From Microcaldota archaeon (GTDB lineage: Archaea > Micrarchaeota > Micrarchaeia > Micrarchaeales > CABMGC01), in NCBI GenBank assembly GCA_021803245.1, contig JAJZLT010000018.1:1-42204 (forward strand): a DNA stretch of 42,204 bases, in the 5' to 3' direction. Positions 9,189-17,874 of the stretch are shown piece by piece. The position numbers and the translations under genes are program-made. The notes under the pieces are model-generated. The model saw only the letters and a program-made list of their open reading frames with translations. It ran no database searches and had not been told where the DNA came from. Each line of letters starts with the position of its first letter. Within the stretch, counting starts at the first letter, position 1.

Positions 9189-11996
9189 TCAGCCTCTTGA
9201 ATGGGTGGAGAGGAAGGCGAGGTATCTGCCTATAACCACAGTAGGTGCAGAAGGCTTTGTTGCTTTTATTAGCTTTTCGATATCCTGCATCGTAATCTGC
9301 GTTTCTTTTGAACTGTCAAGCGCAGCTTCCAGCGCGTTCATCTTTGCCTGGCGGCAGACATTGACTATATCTGCACCGGTATAGCCCTGAGACTCCTCTG
9401 CAAGCTTCTCGAAATCTATCCCGCCCATGATAGGCACTTTAGTAAGATTTATCTCGAAAATCTTTGCCCTCTCCTCCTTATTGGGCGGAGGTGCGAAAAC
9501 TATCTTGTCAAAGCGCCCGGGGCGCAGCATTGCCGGATCTATTGAGTCTGGCCTGTTTGTAGAGCCCACCACGACTATGCCATCTATATCTTTTGCGCTG
9601 TCCATCTCCTGCAGGAACTCGCTTGTCAGCTGAACGCTGAACTCGCTTGCATCCTCCCTGGCAGGTATGATTGAGTCTATCTCGTCTATAAAGATTACCG
9701 CAGGCGCATTCTCCTTGGCCCTGTCGAATGTCTCCTTTAGCGCCGCTGTCGCCTTTTCCAGCCCTTGCTTGCTTAGATCTGTTCCGGATATTCTGATCAT
9801 CCGAAATGAGCCTATTTCATTTGCCACTGCATTCATAAGCATAGTCTTGCCGGTGCCCGGAGGCCCGAAAATCAATATCCCGGATATCCTGCTTATCCCA
9901 TACTTCTTTATCAGCTCAGGATGCAGGAGCGGTATCTCTATCGCTTCCCTTACTGCTTTCTTGACCTCCGCAAGGCCTATCACTTCGCTGAATTTTACGC
10001 CTTCTTCATCTTTTTCCTGTCTTTCAGGATGCATCCTCCTTTCGTAATCAAGCTTGAATCTTTCGTACTCTGCCACGTGAGAAAGCGATGTTGACGGTTT
10101 GGTTGCCTTTATCACTGACAGAACGTCTGCAGTGTTTATCTTAAGCACCTTCACGTTCTTTATTGCTATTTCAGAGACCATCCTTGCTGATTCTGCCATG
10201 ACATTAGCTATGTCCGCGCCTGAAAACCTGCTTGTTGCCTGGGCGAGCTTCTCGTAGTCGAAGGTATTGCTTACCGGGTACTTCTCTGCACATTTCATAA
10301 AGATCTGCTCCCTGCCATGCTCATCTGGCAAAGACATGTATATGACCTTGTCAAAGCGCCCGGGTCTCATTATGCTGGGATCGAGCATCTGCGGCACATT
10401 GGTAGATCCGACTACCACAACACCCTCTATCTTCTGAAATCCGTCCATTTCTGACAGGAGCGTTGAAAGAAGCTGCCTGCTGCTGTCACTTTCCTGCGCA
10501 TCCCTCTTTGCTGCTATCCCGTCTATCTCATCAAAGAATAAGACGCTCGGCGCATGCTTTCTTGCCATCGTAAAGATCTTGGAGAGCGCCTGCGCTGCTT
10601 CGCCAGAATATGGGGAAAGTATGGAGGAGGTCTTAACATAAAAGAATCTGGCTCTTATCTCGTTTGAAAGTGCCCTCATTATCAGGGTCTTGCCGGTGCC
10701 CGGAGGCCCGAAGAGGAGTATGCCCTTTGCAGGCTTGATGTTGTATGCACCGGCGATCTCCCTGTGCTCGATAGGCGCGAGCACAGCATTCCTCAGCTCT
10801 TCCTTGGTTTCTTCGTAATTGCCGATATCATCCAGAGTTTCTCTCGAACCATTCGCCAACTCCTCGAAGGCTTCGCCGAATTTTCCGAGGAAGTCCTGCT
10901 TCATCACCTCCAAGGCCCTTACGACCTTTATGTCGTTGAATTCGAGGGCAAGGATGAATGGCGGAGTAATTATAAAGCTTATCCAGACATTGAAGTCTGA
11001 TGCATATCTAAGGAAGAAAGCCAATGCGAAATAGCTTATAAGTATTATTATCGAGTAGATGCTTGCCTCAGCGCCTTTGTATGCCGACCTGCTCTTTATC
11101 ACATACGAGCTGATTGTAAAGACAACGAAAAGCCAGACAAGCATTTGTACAACTACGGTAAAGATATTAACATAGATTGCTTCTATGAATAGCGAAATGG
11201 AATTGAAGATATATTCGTCGGATTTAAAATTTATGAATTTGCCGCCGATGCTTGCAAGGGCAGAAGGAAATGAATAAAGGGAGGGGGCAGGGCTTGACGG
11301 TTCTAGAAAAGGAAGCGCAGGATTCCCTGCAGCTGCAGCAGAAAAAGAGCTGGTATTGTATATTATTGGGCCATTCAGAGGTATGTTTGTAAGCCCGGAG
11401 AAGGCGCTTGCAAGTATTATGGTCAATGCCGCTACCACCAGGCCCCTCTTGAATCCCACAAAAAGAATTCCGAAGACAAATGTGGGAATCTCTAGTATCA
11501 CTCCGATCGGCGAGAATGGAAGCGAAAAAAGCGCATAGACAAGCGTTATGGTTCTGTAGTGACGATAGCCTGCTATCAATGAAATGGTAATCAGCAGCGT
11601 AAAGATCCATGCCAGTAACGGCGCCTGGTATATGAGCATAGGCAGGGTGGAGAATAAAAGCAGCATGAGGCCGATAAGAGGGTGGAACCGGGATAAGAAA
11701 AAAACAGCTATCAGAATAGGGACAATGACCAGAATAGGGTAGAAAGGAAAGGCAAGTGCAAGACTTGCCAGAGCAAAAACAGAAAGCACAGAATCCGGAA
11801 AATAGTTGTGGTTTACGAAATCTCTCAGGAAGTCCTTGATCCAGTATATGGAGAGCGGCACATGGGTGCGCTCCCTTTTTATTGGCTTATTATACTTTAA
11901 GGCTTGTCCAGCACCTTTAGCCGGCATATCCACGGCTGGTACTTGCCTGGGATTTTTGCTTGATGCCGCATTGGTTTTCTTGTCGCCTCCGGGCAT
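9189..11996 (-). CDS. Membrane-anchored Cdc48/VAT-like ATPase with two AAA domains
   Basis: Two GPPGTGKT Walker A motifs, two Walker B motifs (FFDEIDG, FIDEIDS) and two RPGRFD motifs; about 350-aa N-terminal region with multiple TM segments. Confidence 0.92.
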   Translation of the reverse strand: MPGGDKKTNAASSKNPRQVPAVDMPAKGAGQALKYNKPIKRERTHVPLSIYWIKDFLRDFVNHNYFPDSVLSVFALASLALAFPFYPILVIVPILIAVFFLSRFHPLIGLMLLLFSTLPMLIYQAPLLAWIFTLLITISLIAGYRHYRTITLVYALFSLPFSPIGVILEIPTFVFGILFVGFKRGLVVAALTIILASAFSGLTNIPLNGPIIYNTSSFSAAAAGNPALPFLEPSSPAPSLYSFPSALASIGGKFINFKSDEYIFNSISLFIEAIYVNIFTVVVQMLVWLFVVFTISSYVIKSRSAYKGAEASIYSIIILISYFALAFFLRYASDFNVWISFIITPPFILALEFNDIKVVRALEVMKQDFLGKFGEAFEELANGSRETLDDIGNYEETKEELRNAVLAPIEHREIAGAYNIKPAKGILLFGPPGTGKTLIMRALSNEIRARFFYVKTSSILSPYSGEAAQALSKIFTMARKHAPSVLFFDEIDGIAAKRDAQESDSSRQLLSTLLSEMDGFQKIEGVVVVGSTNVPQMLDPSIMRPGRFDKVIYMSLPDEHGREQIFMKCAEKYPVSNTFDYEKLAQATSRFSGADIANVMAESARMVSEIAIKNVKVLKINTADVLSVIKATKPSTSLSHVAEYERFKLDYERRMHPERQEKDEEGVKFSEVIGLAEVKKAVREAIEIPLLHPELIKKYGISRISGILIFGPPGTGKTMLMNAVANEIGSFRMIRISGTDLSKQGLEKATAALKETFDRAKENAPAVIFIDEIDSIIPAREDASEFSVQLTSEFLQEMDSAKDIDGIVVVGSTNRPDSIDPAMLRPGRFDKIVFAPPPNKEERAKIFEINLTKVPIMGGIDFEKLAEESQGYTGADIVNVCRQAKMNALEAALDSSKETQITMQDIEKLIKATKPSAPTVVIGRYLAFLSTHSRG

Positions 11997-12051
11997 GCTT
12001 TTATAGCTATGTATAGGTATAAATAATTACCCCACATATAATTCTTACAAA

Positions 12052-12154
12052 CCCGTTGTAGCTCAACGGCAGAGCGGTCGGCTGTAGTCCGTAGTTTCTT
12101 GTTCAATACGAGAAAGAAACCGACAGGCTGGGTGTTCAAATCACCCCAACGGGA
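12052..12154 (+). tRNA. tRNA-Tyr (GTA anticodon), intron-containing
   Basis: Acceptor CCCGTTG/CAACGGG with C1-G72, D arm, anticodon stem GTCGG/CCGAC, loop CTGTAG followed by about 31-nt insertion, T arm GGGTG-TTCAAAT-CACCC. Confidence 0.9.
12088..12118 (+). other. Putative tRNA-Tyr intron at position 37/38
   Basis: Insertion between anticodon+1 (G37) and A38; boundaries inferred from the canonical archaeal intron position, not from a modelled bulge-helix-bulge. Confidence 0.75.
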
Positions 12155-12249
12155 ATACCATTTATAATCGGGATATGCTGTTTCTCGCCATAACGCATTT
12201 ATAATAATCATTATTTATTAGTACTAATGAATTCGGATAAAGGGAATAT

Positions 12250-12948
12250 ATGTCGGGGAATAAGGTAATAGTAATAACCGGTGCAAGTGATGGAATAGGC
12301 AGGGCCATAGCCAGAAAGCTTGCGCGTGGGGATTGCACCTTGATTCTGGTTTCGAAAAACGAGGAGAAACTGAATGACGTTTCCTCGGAGATCAAAAATT
12401 CGCGATATTTTATCTGCGATATTACGGACAACGAACGTGTAAAAGACATAATTGCAAAAGTAGAGAAAGTGTATGGCCGGATCGACGTACTTGTAAACAA
12501 TGCAGGAATGTGGATAGAAGGGGAATTAGATGCTAATAATCCGGAACAGATCAGAAAAACACTGGAAACCAATTTACTTGGGCAGATATATGTAACAAAA
12601 GCGATTGTGCCGCTGATGAAAAAGCAGAAATATGGAATTATAGTCAACATAATCTCACATTCAGCGAAACATGCGAAGGCCGAAAGGAGCGTATATGATG
12701 CAACTAAGTTTGGCTTTGACGGTTTCACTAAGTCCCTGCAGGAGGAGTTGCACAGATACAATATACGCGTAAGCGGGATTTATCCTGCGAAAGTAAAGAC
12801 AAACCTCTTTTCAAAGGCAGGCGTAGATAAGAGCATGGATGGTGCCATTGAAGCCGATGACGTGGCAAACGTGGTGGAGTTCATTCTCTCGCAGCCAGAT
12901 AGCATAGAGATACCAGAGATAGGAATAAGGAGTATCTTATATAGATAG
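12250..12948 (+). CDS. Short-chain dehydrogenase/reductase (SDR)
   Basis: VITGASDGIGRAIA, NNAG, YDATKFG motifs. Confidence 0.93.
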   Translation: MSGNKVIVITGASDGIGRAIARKLARGDCTLILVSKNEEKLNDVSSEIKNSRYFICDITDNERVKDIIAKVEKVYGRIDVLVNNAGMWIEGELDANNPEQIRKTLETNLLGQIYVTKAIVPLMKKQKYGIIVNIISHSAKHAKAERSVYDATKFGFDGFTKSLQEELHRYNIRVSGIYPAKVKTNLFSKAGVDKSMDGAIEADDVANVVEFILSQPDSIEIPEIGIRSILYR

Positions 12949-12953
12949 ATTGC

Positions 12954-13631
12954 ATGAGGATCAAGGTCATAATAGTCTCGCCCAAATATCAGTTAAATAT
13001 AGGGTACATTGCACGCGTCTCTAAGAATTTTGGGGTAAAGCAGTTGTGCTTTGTCAGACCACGTGCAAATGTAAAGGGAAACAAATCGGTTATGTATGCA
13101 AAACATGCAAGAGATCTGCTTGAAAGTGCAATGATCTACAACGATTTCGATAGTGCTATCGATGATTGTGAGGTAGTTGTAGGCACAACCGGCTTATGGA
13201 GGCGCGGGTACCATTCCGGAAAAATAGGAGTTGCAGAGAGGGTTCTTAGGCAGATAAATACCGGAAAAACCGGCACTCTGGGCGTAGTGATAGGGAGGGA
13301 TGACAAAGGGCTCACTAATGAAGAAATAGAAAAGTGCGATAAACTTGCATTTATACCTACCAGCCCGGAATATCCTGTGCTAAATATTTCCCACGCACTT
13401 TCGATAATTTTATACATCCTTAAAGGAAAGGGATTGAATATGTATGAAACCGCTGAGCCTGAAAAAGCGCAGAAAACAGAAATAGAGATACTTTTCAACT
13501 CTTTTGAACGCATGATTGACGTTAAAAAGATAAGGAATAAGGCCATGGTGCTTGATACATTCAAGAAGATGGTAAGGCGTTCAGGCCTTAACAGGCGTGA
13601 GATCCATGCGCTTCTTGTCGGAATTAAATAA
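12954..13631 (+). CDS. SpoU/TrmH-class RNA methyltransferase, TrmJ-like
   Basis: SPKYQLNIGYIARVSKNFGVKQLCFVRPRA, VVIGRDDKGLTNEEIEKCD, PVLNISHALSIILY SPOUT motifs. Confidence 0.87.
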   Translation: MRIKVIIVSPKYQLNIGYIARVSKNFGVKQLCFVRPRANVKGNKSVMYAKHARDLLESAMIYNDFDSAIDDCEVVVGTTGLWRRGYHSGKIGVAERVLRQINTGKTGTLGVVIGRDDKGLTNEEIEKCDKLAFIPTSPEYPVLNISHALSIILYILKGKGLNMYETAEPEKAQKTEIEILFNSFERMIDVKKIRNKAMVLDTFKKMVRRSGLNRREIHALLVGIK

Positions 13632-13716
13632 CTGAAAATATTATGTACGCTTTTAATGAAGCTGAAGGGAGGTGCACTTTACACTGAATGTCAATGACTG
13701 CCCGTTGGGCTGCAGA

Positions 13717-15120
13717 TTATTTCAGATTAAGCAGCAGAAAAGGCAGCACACCTAAGATTATTGACATTATCATAAGAAAAGTGCCCGAATAGATTACGCT
13801 GTTCGCGAGCTCCTTATATGGCTTGGTGTATTTTTCGCCCTGGAAGATGCGTTCGTAAAGCCAGAAAAGCAGCGCACCCATCAGGAACACTCCTGCAAGA
13901 GGCACTAACCCCACCACCCTGAAGGCTTTGAATGCGCCAGTAAATGTAAGCAGATCAGCTATAAAACCAGATGTTAGGGGAAGCCCTACGGCTGCCATGG
14001 CGCCCAGGATGAATAGGTACGATATGCCTGGAAATTTATTAAGCACGCCTTTTATCTTATTTATTTCCAGAGTGCCGTAGAGCTCATCAAGTGTTCCGGC
14101 TATTAAGAAGAGCATAGAAATTGCAAGCGCATGGCTGAGCATGAAATAGAGCGCACCTTCTATCCCGAGACTATTGGAAGCTGCTGCTCCAACAGCAACT
14201 ATGCCCATATCAGTTATGCTTGTGTATGCTATTGCCCTTTTCAGGTTCGTCTGCCTGAGCGCTACGAGTGCCGCGTAGATGGAAGAGAATGCAAATACCA
14301 TCGCTATATAAATGGCGTAATGAGCAGCTATTGGAAGTATCAGGAAAGTGAGTATGAGGCCGTATCCGCCAAATTTCAGCAGTACTCCGGCAAGTATCAT
14401 GCTTCCGGTTGTCGGTGCTTCGGTATGCGCATCCGGAAGCCAGCTGTGGAGAGGGAAGATCGGCATCTTTATCATGAAAGAAACCATGAAAAGGGCAAGC
14501 ACCAGAAGTTGGCTTGCTGCAGGGATAGCAGAGCCGTTCGCAATTAGCGTTTGTATATCAAAGGTGTGTGGCGTGATGCTTGTGTAAAGCACCATCATTC
14601 CAATAAGCAAAAGAAGACTTGATACAAGGGAATAGAGGATAAACTTAAATGCAGCATATCGCCTGTCATAGCCCCCATATAGGTAGATTATAAAGAACAT
14701 CATTACTTCGCTTATCTCCCAGAAGACAAAAAGGAAAAAGAAGCTCGACGACGTGAAAACTGCTAAAGATGCCCCTTCGGCTATGGCGAAGATGATATTA
14801 TACTTCCTCTCCCCGGTTCCTATTGAGTATGCGCCCACCATTGAAGCTGCAAAGAAGACTGTTGCTGTCATAAGGAGCAGAATAAGATTGATCTGACCCC
14901 CTACAAGGCCGAAGCTGAGGCCGAGATAGCTTATGTAAGATACGCTGATGTTTAGGTTGTAGTTTCCGTATGCTAGGTAAAGCGCCAGTATTGTCAGCGC
15001 AAAGATCAGAGCTGATGTAAGTATCGATATAGAATGCAGTGCCTTGTCCCTTGCTGCTATTAGCGGAAGTATGGAGATAAAGGGTATTAATATAATCAGT
15101 AACAGGAGTGGAAACATCAA
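13717..15120 (-). CDS. NuoM/MrpD-like proton-conducting transporter subunit (PF00361-type)
   Basis: FWEISEVMMFFIIYLYGG (conserved Glu), MIKMPIFPLHSWLPDAHTEAPTTGSMILAGVLLKFGGYGL (conserved Lys residues); polytopic throughout. Confidence 0.9.
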   Translation of the reverse strand: MMFPLLLLIILIPFISILPLIAARDKALHSISILTSALIFALTILALYLAYGNYNLNISVSYISYLGLSFGLVGGQINLILLLMTATVFFAASMVGAYSIGTGERKYNIIFAIAEGASLAVFTSSSFFFLFVFWEISEVMMFFIIYLYGGYDRRYAAFKFILYSLVSSLLLLIGMMVLYTSITPHTFDIQTLIANGSAIPAASQLLVLALFMVSFMIKMPIFPLHSWLPDAHTEAPTTGSMILAGVLLKFGGYGLILTFLILPIAAHYAIYIAMVFAFSSIYAALVALRQTNLKRAIAYTSITDMGIVAVGAAASNSLGIEGALYFMLSHALAISMLFLIAGTLDELYGTLEINKIKGVLNKFPGISYLFILGAMAAVGLPLTSGFIADLLTFTGAFKAFRVVGLVPLAGVFLMGALLFWLYERIFQGEKYTKPYKELANSVIYSGTFLMIMSIILGVLPFLLLNLK

Positions 15121-15199
15121 TTCACACCAGATTTCACACTCTAACCTATGATATGAAATATTAAAAGTTTAGTGGTAAAGCAATAAAACATGGAATGGA

Positions 15200-15985
15200 C
15201 TACCTTAGTACTCTGACCAGGGCTATATCTTTGTCAGGATCCATGCGGTCTTTTATGAATTGCTGCTTCCTGAGAGATTTCATATCATCAGCCACCGCCT
15301 CCGCAGATTCTGCGTTAACTGCAACAAAGCTTATCCGTCTGGCTCCCAGAATAACTACTGCTGCAAACGTATCCGGCAGTATCTCTTTGAGAGTGGCAGC
15401 CTGTACTATATAAGTATTGAAATCGGGCGCTTTTGCTGCCTGCATCATCTCAGCATACTTGACATCAGAAGGCCTGGCTATTATCAGTTCATGTTCACCG
15501 CTGAGATGTTCCGGCACTTTGAGCGAAGAGATCTTTACAAAATCAGGTAAGACTGAAATGCTCCCTGATCCCGGCAGGCTTGCGTATATCCTGTCTATCT
15601 GCAGGCCTGGATTCTTTGACTCAAGCTCATTTCTTGTACTGAATGACAGCGATTTGTAGCCCTCGACCACGCTGCTCTTTATGATATCGTCAAAAATTTT
15701 GCCCTCCTTTAGCGCAGAGTATGCTATGCTGCATGCTCCGCAGTCGCTATGGGCCACAACCACTATCTCAATTTTTCTATCTCCGTCTTTATACTTGTTT
15801 ACCAGCCCGGAGATTGTAGCGGTTAGCCTCGAAGCGTCAGGGCCTGCATTCCTGATGAATAGTGTGCTGCCATCGTTATATGTACGGTCTAAATAATCTG
15901 ATAAGCGCCGGTCCATGCACGCCACCACTATCCTTGCAGGCTTCGGCTGCGATGCGTTTCCATGCTCTGCTAATGCAACAACCAA
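15200..15985 (-). CDS. Beta-carbonic-anhydrase-like protein (cab-type), with extended C-terminus
   Basis: VVACMDRRL (Cys/Asp/Arg), LFIRNAG, VVVAHSDCGAC (His-x-x-Cys) motifs. Confidence 0.75.
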   Translation of the reverse strand: MVVALAEHGNASQPKPARIVVACMDRRLSDYLDRTYNDGSTLFIRNAGPDASRLTATISGLVNKYKDGDRKIEIVVVAHSDCGACSIAYSALKEGKIFDDIIKSSVVEGYKSLSFSTRNELESKNPGLQIDRIYASLPGSGSISVLPDFVKISSLKVPEHLSGEHELIIARPSDVKYAEMMQAAKAPDFNTYIVQAATLKEILPDTFAAVVILGARRISFVAVNAESAEAVADDMKSLRKQQFIKDRMDPDKDIALVRVLR

Positions 15986-16086
15986 TTTAACACCTCTAGA
16001 TAAGCATAGGTTAGAATGAATGAATAAATGTGTATCGATTAAGATATTTAATATTTATGCATGGAAATTTATGCTTCTTTGGGATA

Positions 16087-17865
16087 CTATCCGACCGTGA
16101 TGTTGAAATCGTCCTTGAGGCGCTTCTTGTCTATGGGCGTCGGCGAACCATCCAGCAATGATTCATACTTCTTGTTCTTCGGAAAGAGTATGAATTCCTT
16201 TATATCTTCTTCATGGGAAAGGACTGTGACAAGCCTGTCGAATCCGAGTGCGATGCCACCGTCTATCGGTGCGCCGTATCTAAGTGCTTCTAAAAGGAAT
16301 CCGAAGTTCTTCTCTATTGACTCCCTGCTCATCCCTATTCTAAGCAGCGCTTCTTCCTGCATCTTTGCATCGTTTATGCGTATTGAACCGCTTCCCATCT
16401 CCATGCCATTCATGACAAGGTCATACTGCCTGCTCAGCACTTTTTCAGGAGCAGTCTCGATGAATTTTTCCGTTGCCTTTGTCGGAGCAGTAAACGGATT
16501 GTGCGAGGGCTTTAGCTTGCCCGTAACCTCGTCTTTCTCAAACAGGGGGAAGTTGTCTACCCAGAGCAGCTCGAACTCTGATTTGAAGGCGCCGATCTTC
16601 CTTCCTATTTCTCTTCTGACCCTCCCCATCACGTCGAGCAGGAGAGTTTCTGATGCATCAGAGCAGATGATTATTACATCGCCTTCATTGGCATTTAGCT
16701 TGGAGAGCAGTTCTTGGCATACCTGCCTGCCAAGCGATTCGGCTATGCTCTCAGGATCAGAGGTTATCTCGCCATTTTTGACAAATAGCCATGTCAGTCC
16801 TTTAAGGCCCGCTAGTTTTGCAACGTCTATAATCTTGAGCATATAGTTTTTGTCAAGTGTTGCGCTGCTCGTGCCGAAGTTCGCGCTGAATGCAGCGGCT
16901 TTTACCCGCCCGCCGCTCTCTATGACCCTTTTAAGTATATTATAGCTGCTCCTGCTTGCCTCTTCGGTTATGTCAACTATCTTGTTATCGAACCGCAAAT
17001 CCGGCTTATCTGAACCGTAATTGCTCATTGCTTCTGCATATGTAAGATGCCTTAATGGGATTTTTAACTCCTTCCCCAAGACTTCCTTAAAGATCCTCTT
17101 AAGCATGTTCTCGATAAGCTCCTGTATCTGCCTCTCGTCCTTGAACGAGACTTCGATATCTATCTGCGTATGCTCTGGCTGCCTGTCCTCCCGTGGATCC
17201 TCGTCGCGGTATGCCCTTGCCATCTGGAAGTACTTGTCTAGCCCGCTTATTATGCATAATTGCTTGTATATCTGCGGCGACTGAGGCAGTGAGTAGAACT
17301 TGCCCGGATTTGTCCTTGACGGTACAAGGAAGGTCTTTGAGCCGGTTTCGTATGTATCCTTTACAAGCGTGGGGGTCTCAAGTTCCAGGAAGCCGTTCTC
17401 CCAGAAGAACTTTCTAACTTCCTTGGCTACTTTGTCCCTAAACTCTATCCTTTTTATCATCTCTTTCCTTCTTAGGTCCAGATACCTGTACCTTAGCCGC
17501 AATTCCTCATTTGCAAGGAACTTCTTTTTTTCTTCTATTATTTCAAACGGCGGTACCCTTGATGCATTTATGATCTCCAGTTTTGTGACATAAAGCTCAA
17601 TCGTGCCTGTAGGATTAGTCCTGTCGATTGTGTCCTCTTCCCTCGCTTTTACCTTGCCAGATACCCGCAGAACATATTCCTTGCCTATCTCCCCGGCATC
17701 ATTGAGGATTTTGCCTTCGAAAACAAGCTGCGTTATGCCATATCTGTCTGCCAGATCTATAAAAAGTTTTCCCCCGTGATCCCTCTTGTATCTGCACCAG
17801 CCGTACAACTCGGCCTCTTTGCCTATGTATTTTTCATTCAGGGAACCGCAATCGAGAACTTGCAT
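16087..17865 (-). CDS. aspS: Aspartyl-tRNA synthetase, bacterial-type architecture
   Basis: 592 aa; GWCRYKRDHGGKLFIDLADRYG, RYLDLRRKEM, PQSPQIYKQ, QMARAYRDEDPREDRQPEHTQID, ALRYGAPIDGGIALGFDRL; length and the region between motifs 2 and 3 consistent with a GAD insertion. Confidence 0.93.
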   Translation of the reverse strand: MQVLDCGSLNEKYIGKEAELYGWCRYKRDHGGKLFIDLADRYGITQLVFEGKILNDAGEIGKEYVLRVSGKVKAREEDTIDRTNPTGTIELYVTKLEIINASRVPPFEIIEEKKKFLANEELRLRYRYLDLRRKEMIKRIEFRDKVAKEVRKFFWENGFLELETPTLVKDTYETGSKTFLVPSRTNPGKFYSLPQSPQIYKQLCIISGLDKYFQMARAYRDEDPREDRQPEHTQIDIEVSFKDERQIQELIENMLKRIFKEVLGKELKIPLRHLTYAEAMSNYGSDKPDLRFDNKIVDITEEASRSSYNILKRVIESGGRVKAAAFSANFGTSSATLDKNYMLKIIDVAKLAGLKGLTWLFVKNGEITSDPESIAESLGRQVCQELLSKLNANEGDVIIICSDASETLLLDVMGRVRREIGRKIGAFKSEFELLWVDNFPLFEKDEVTGKLKPSHNPFTAPTKATEKFIETAPEKVLSRQYDLVMNGMEMGSGSIRINDAKMQEEALLRIGMSRESIEKNFGFLLEALRYGAPIDGGIALGFDRLVTVLSHEEDIKEFILFPKNKKYESLLDGSPTPIDKKRLKDDFNITVG

Positions 17866-17874
17866 ATTTAGACC

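Noticed and set aside
9189-11996. FtsH identity for the membrane AAA protein
   Set aside because: No HExxH protease domain, and two AAA modules instead of one.
12162-12761. 199-aa minus-strand ORF opposite the SDR gene
   Set aside because: Overlaps a clear SDR; Ser/Phe-rich translation with no family features.
16010-16030. Short GAATGAATGAATAAATG repeat
   Set aside because: Only about three imperfect 4-nt units in AT-rich intergenic DNA; expected by chance.
16061-16846. 261-aa plus-strand ORF antisense to aspS
   Set aside because: Lies entirely opposite a well-supported AspRS; Ser/Leu-rich low-complexity composition typical of shadow ORFs.
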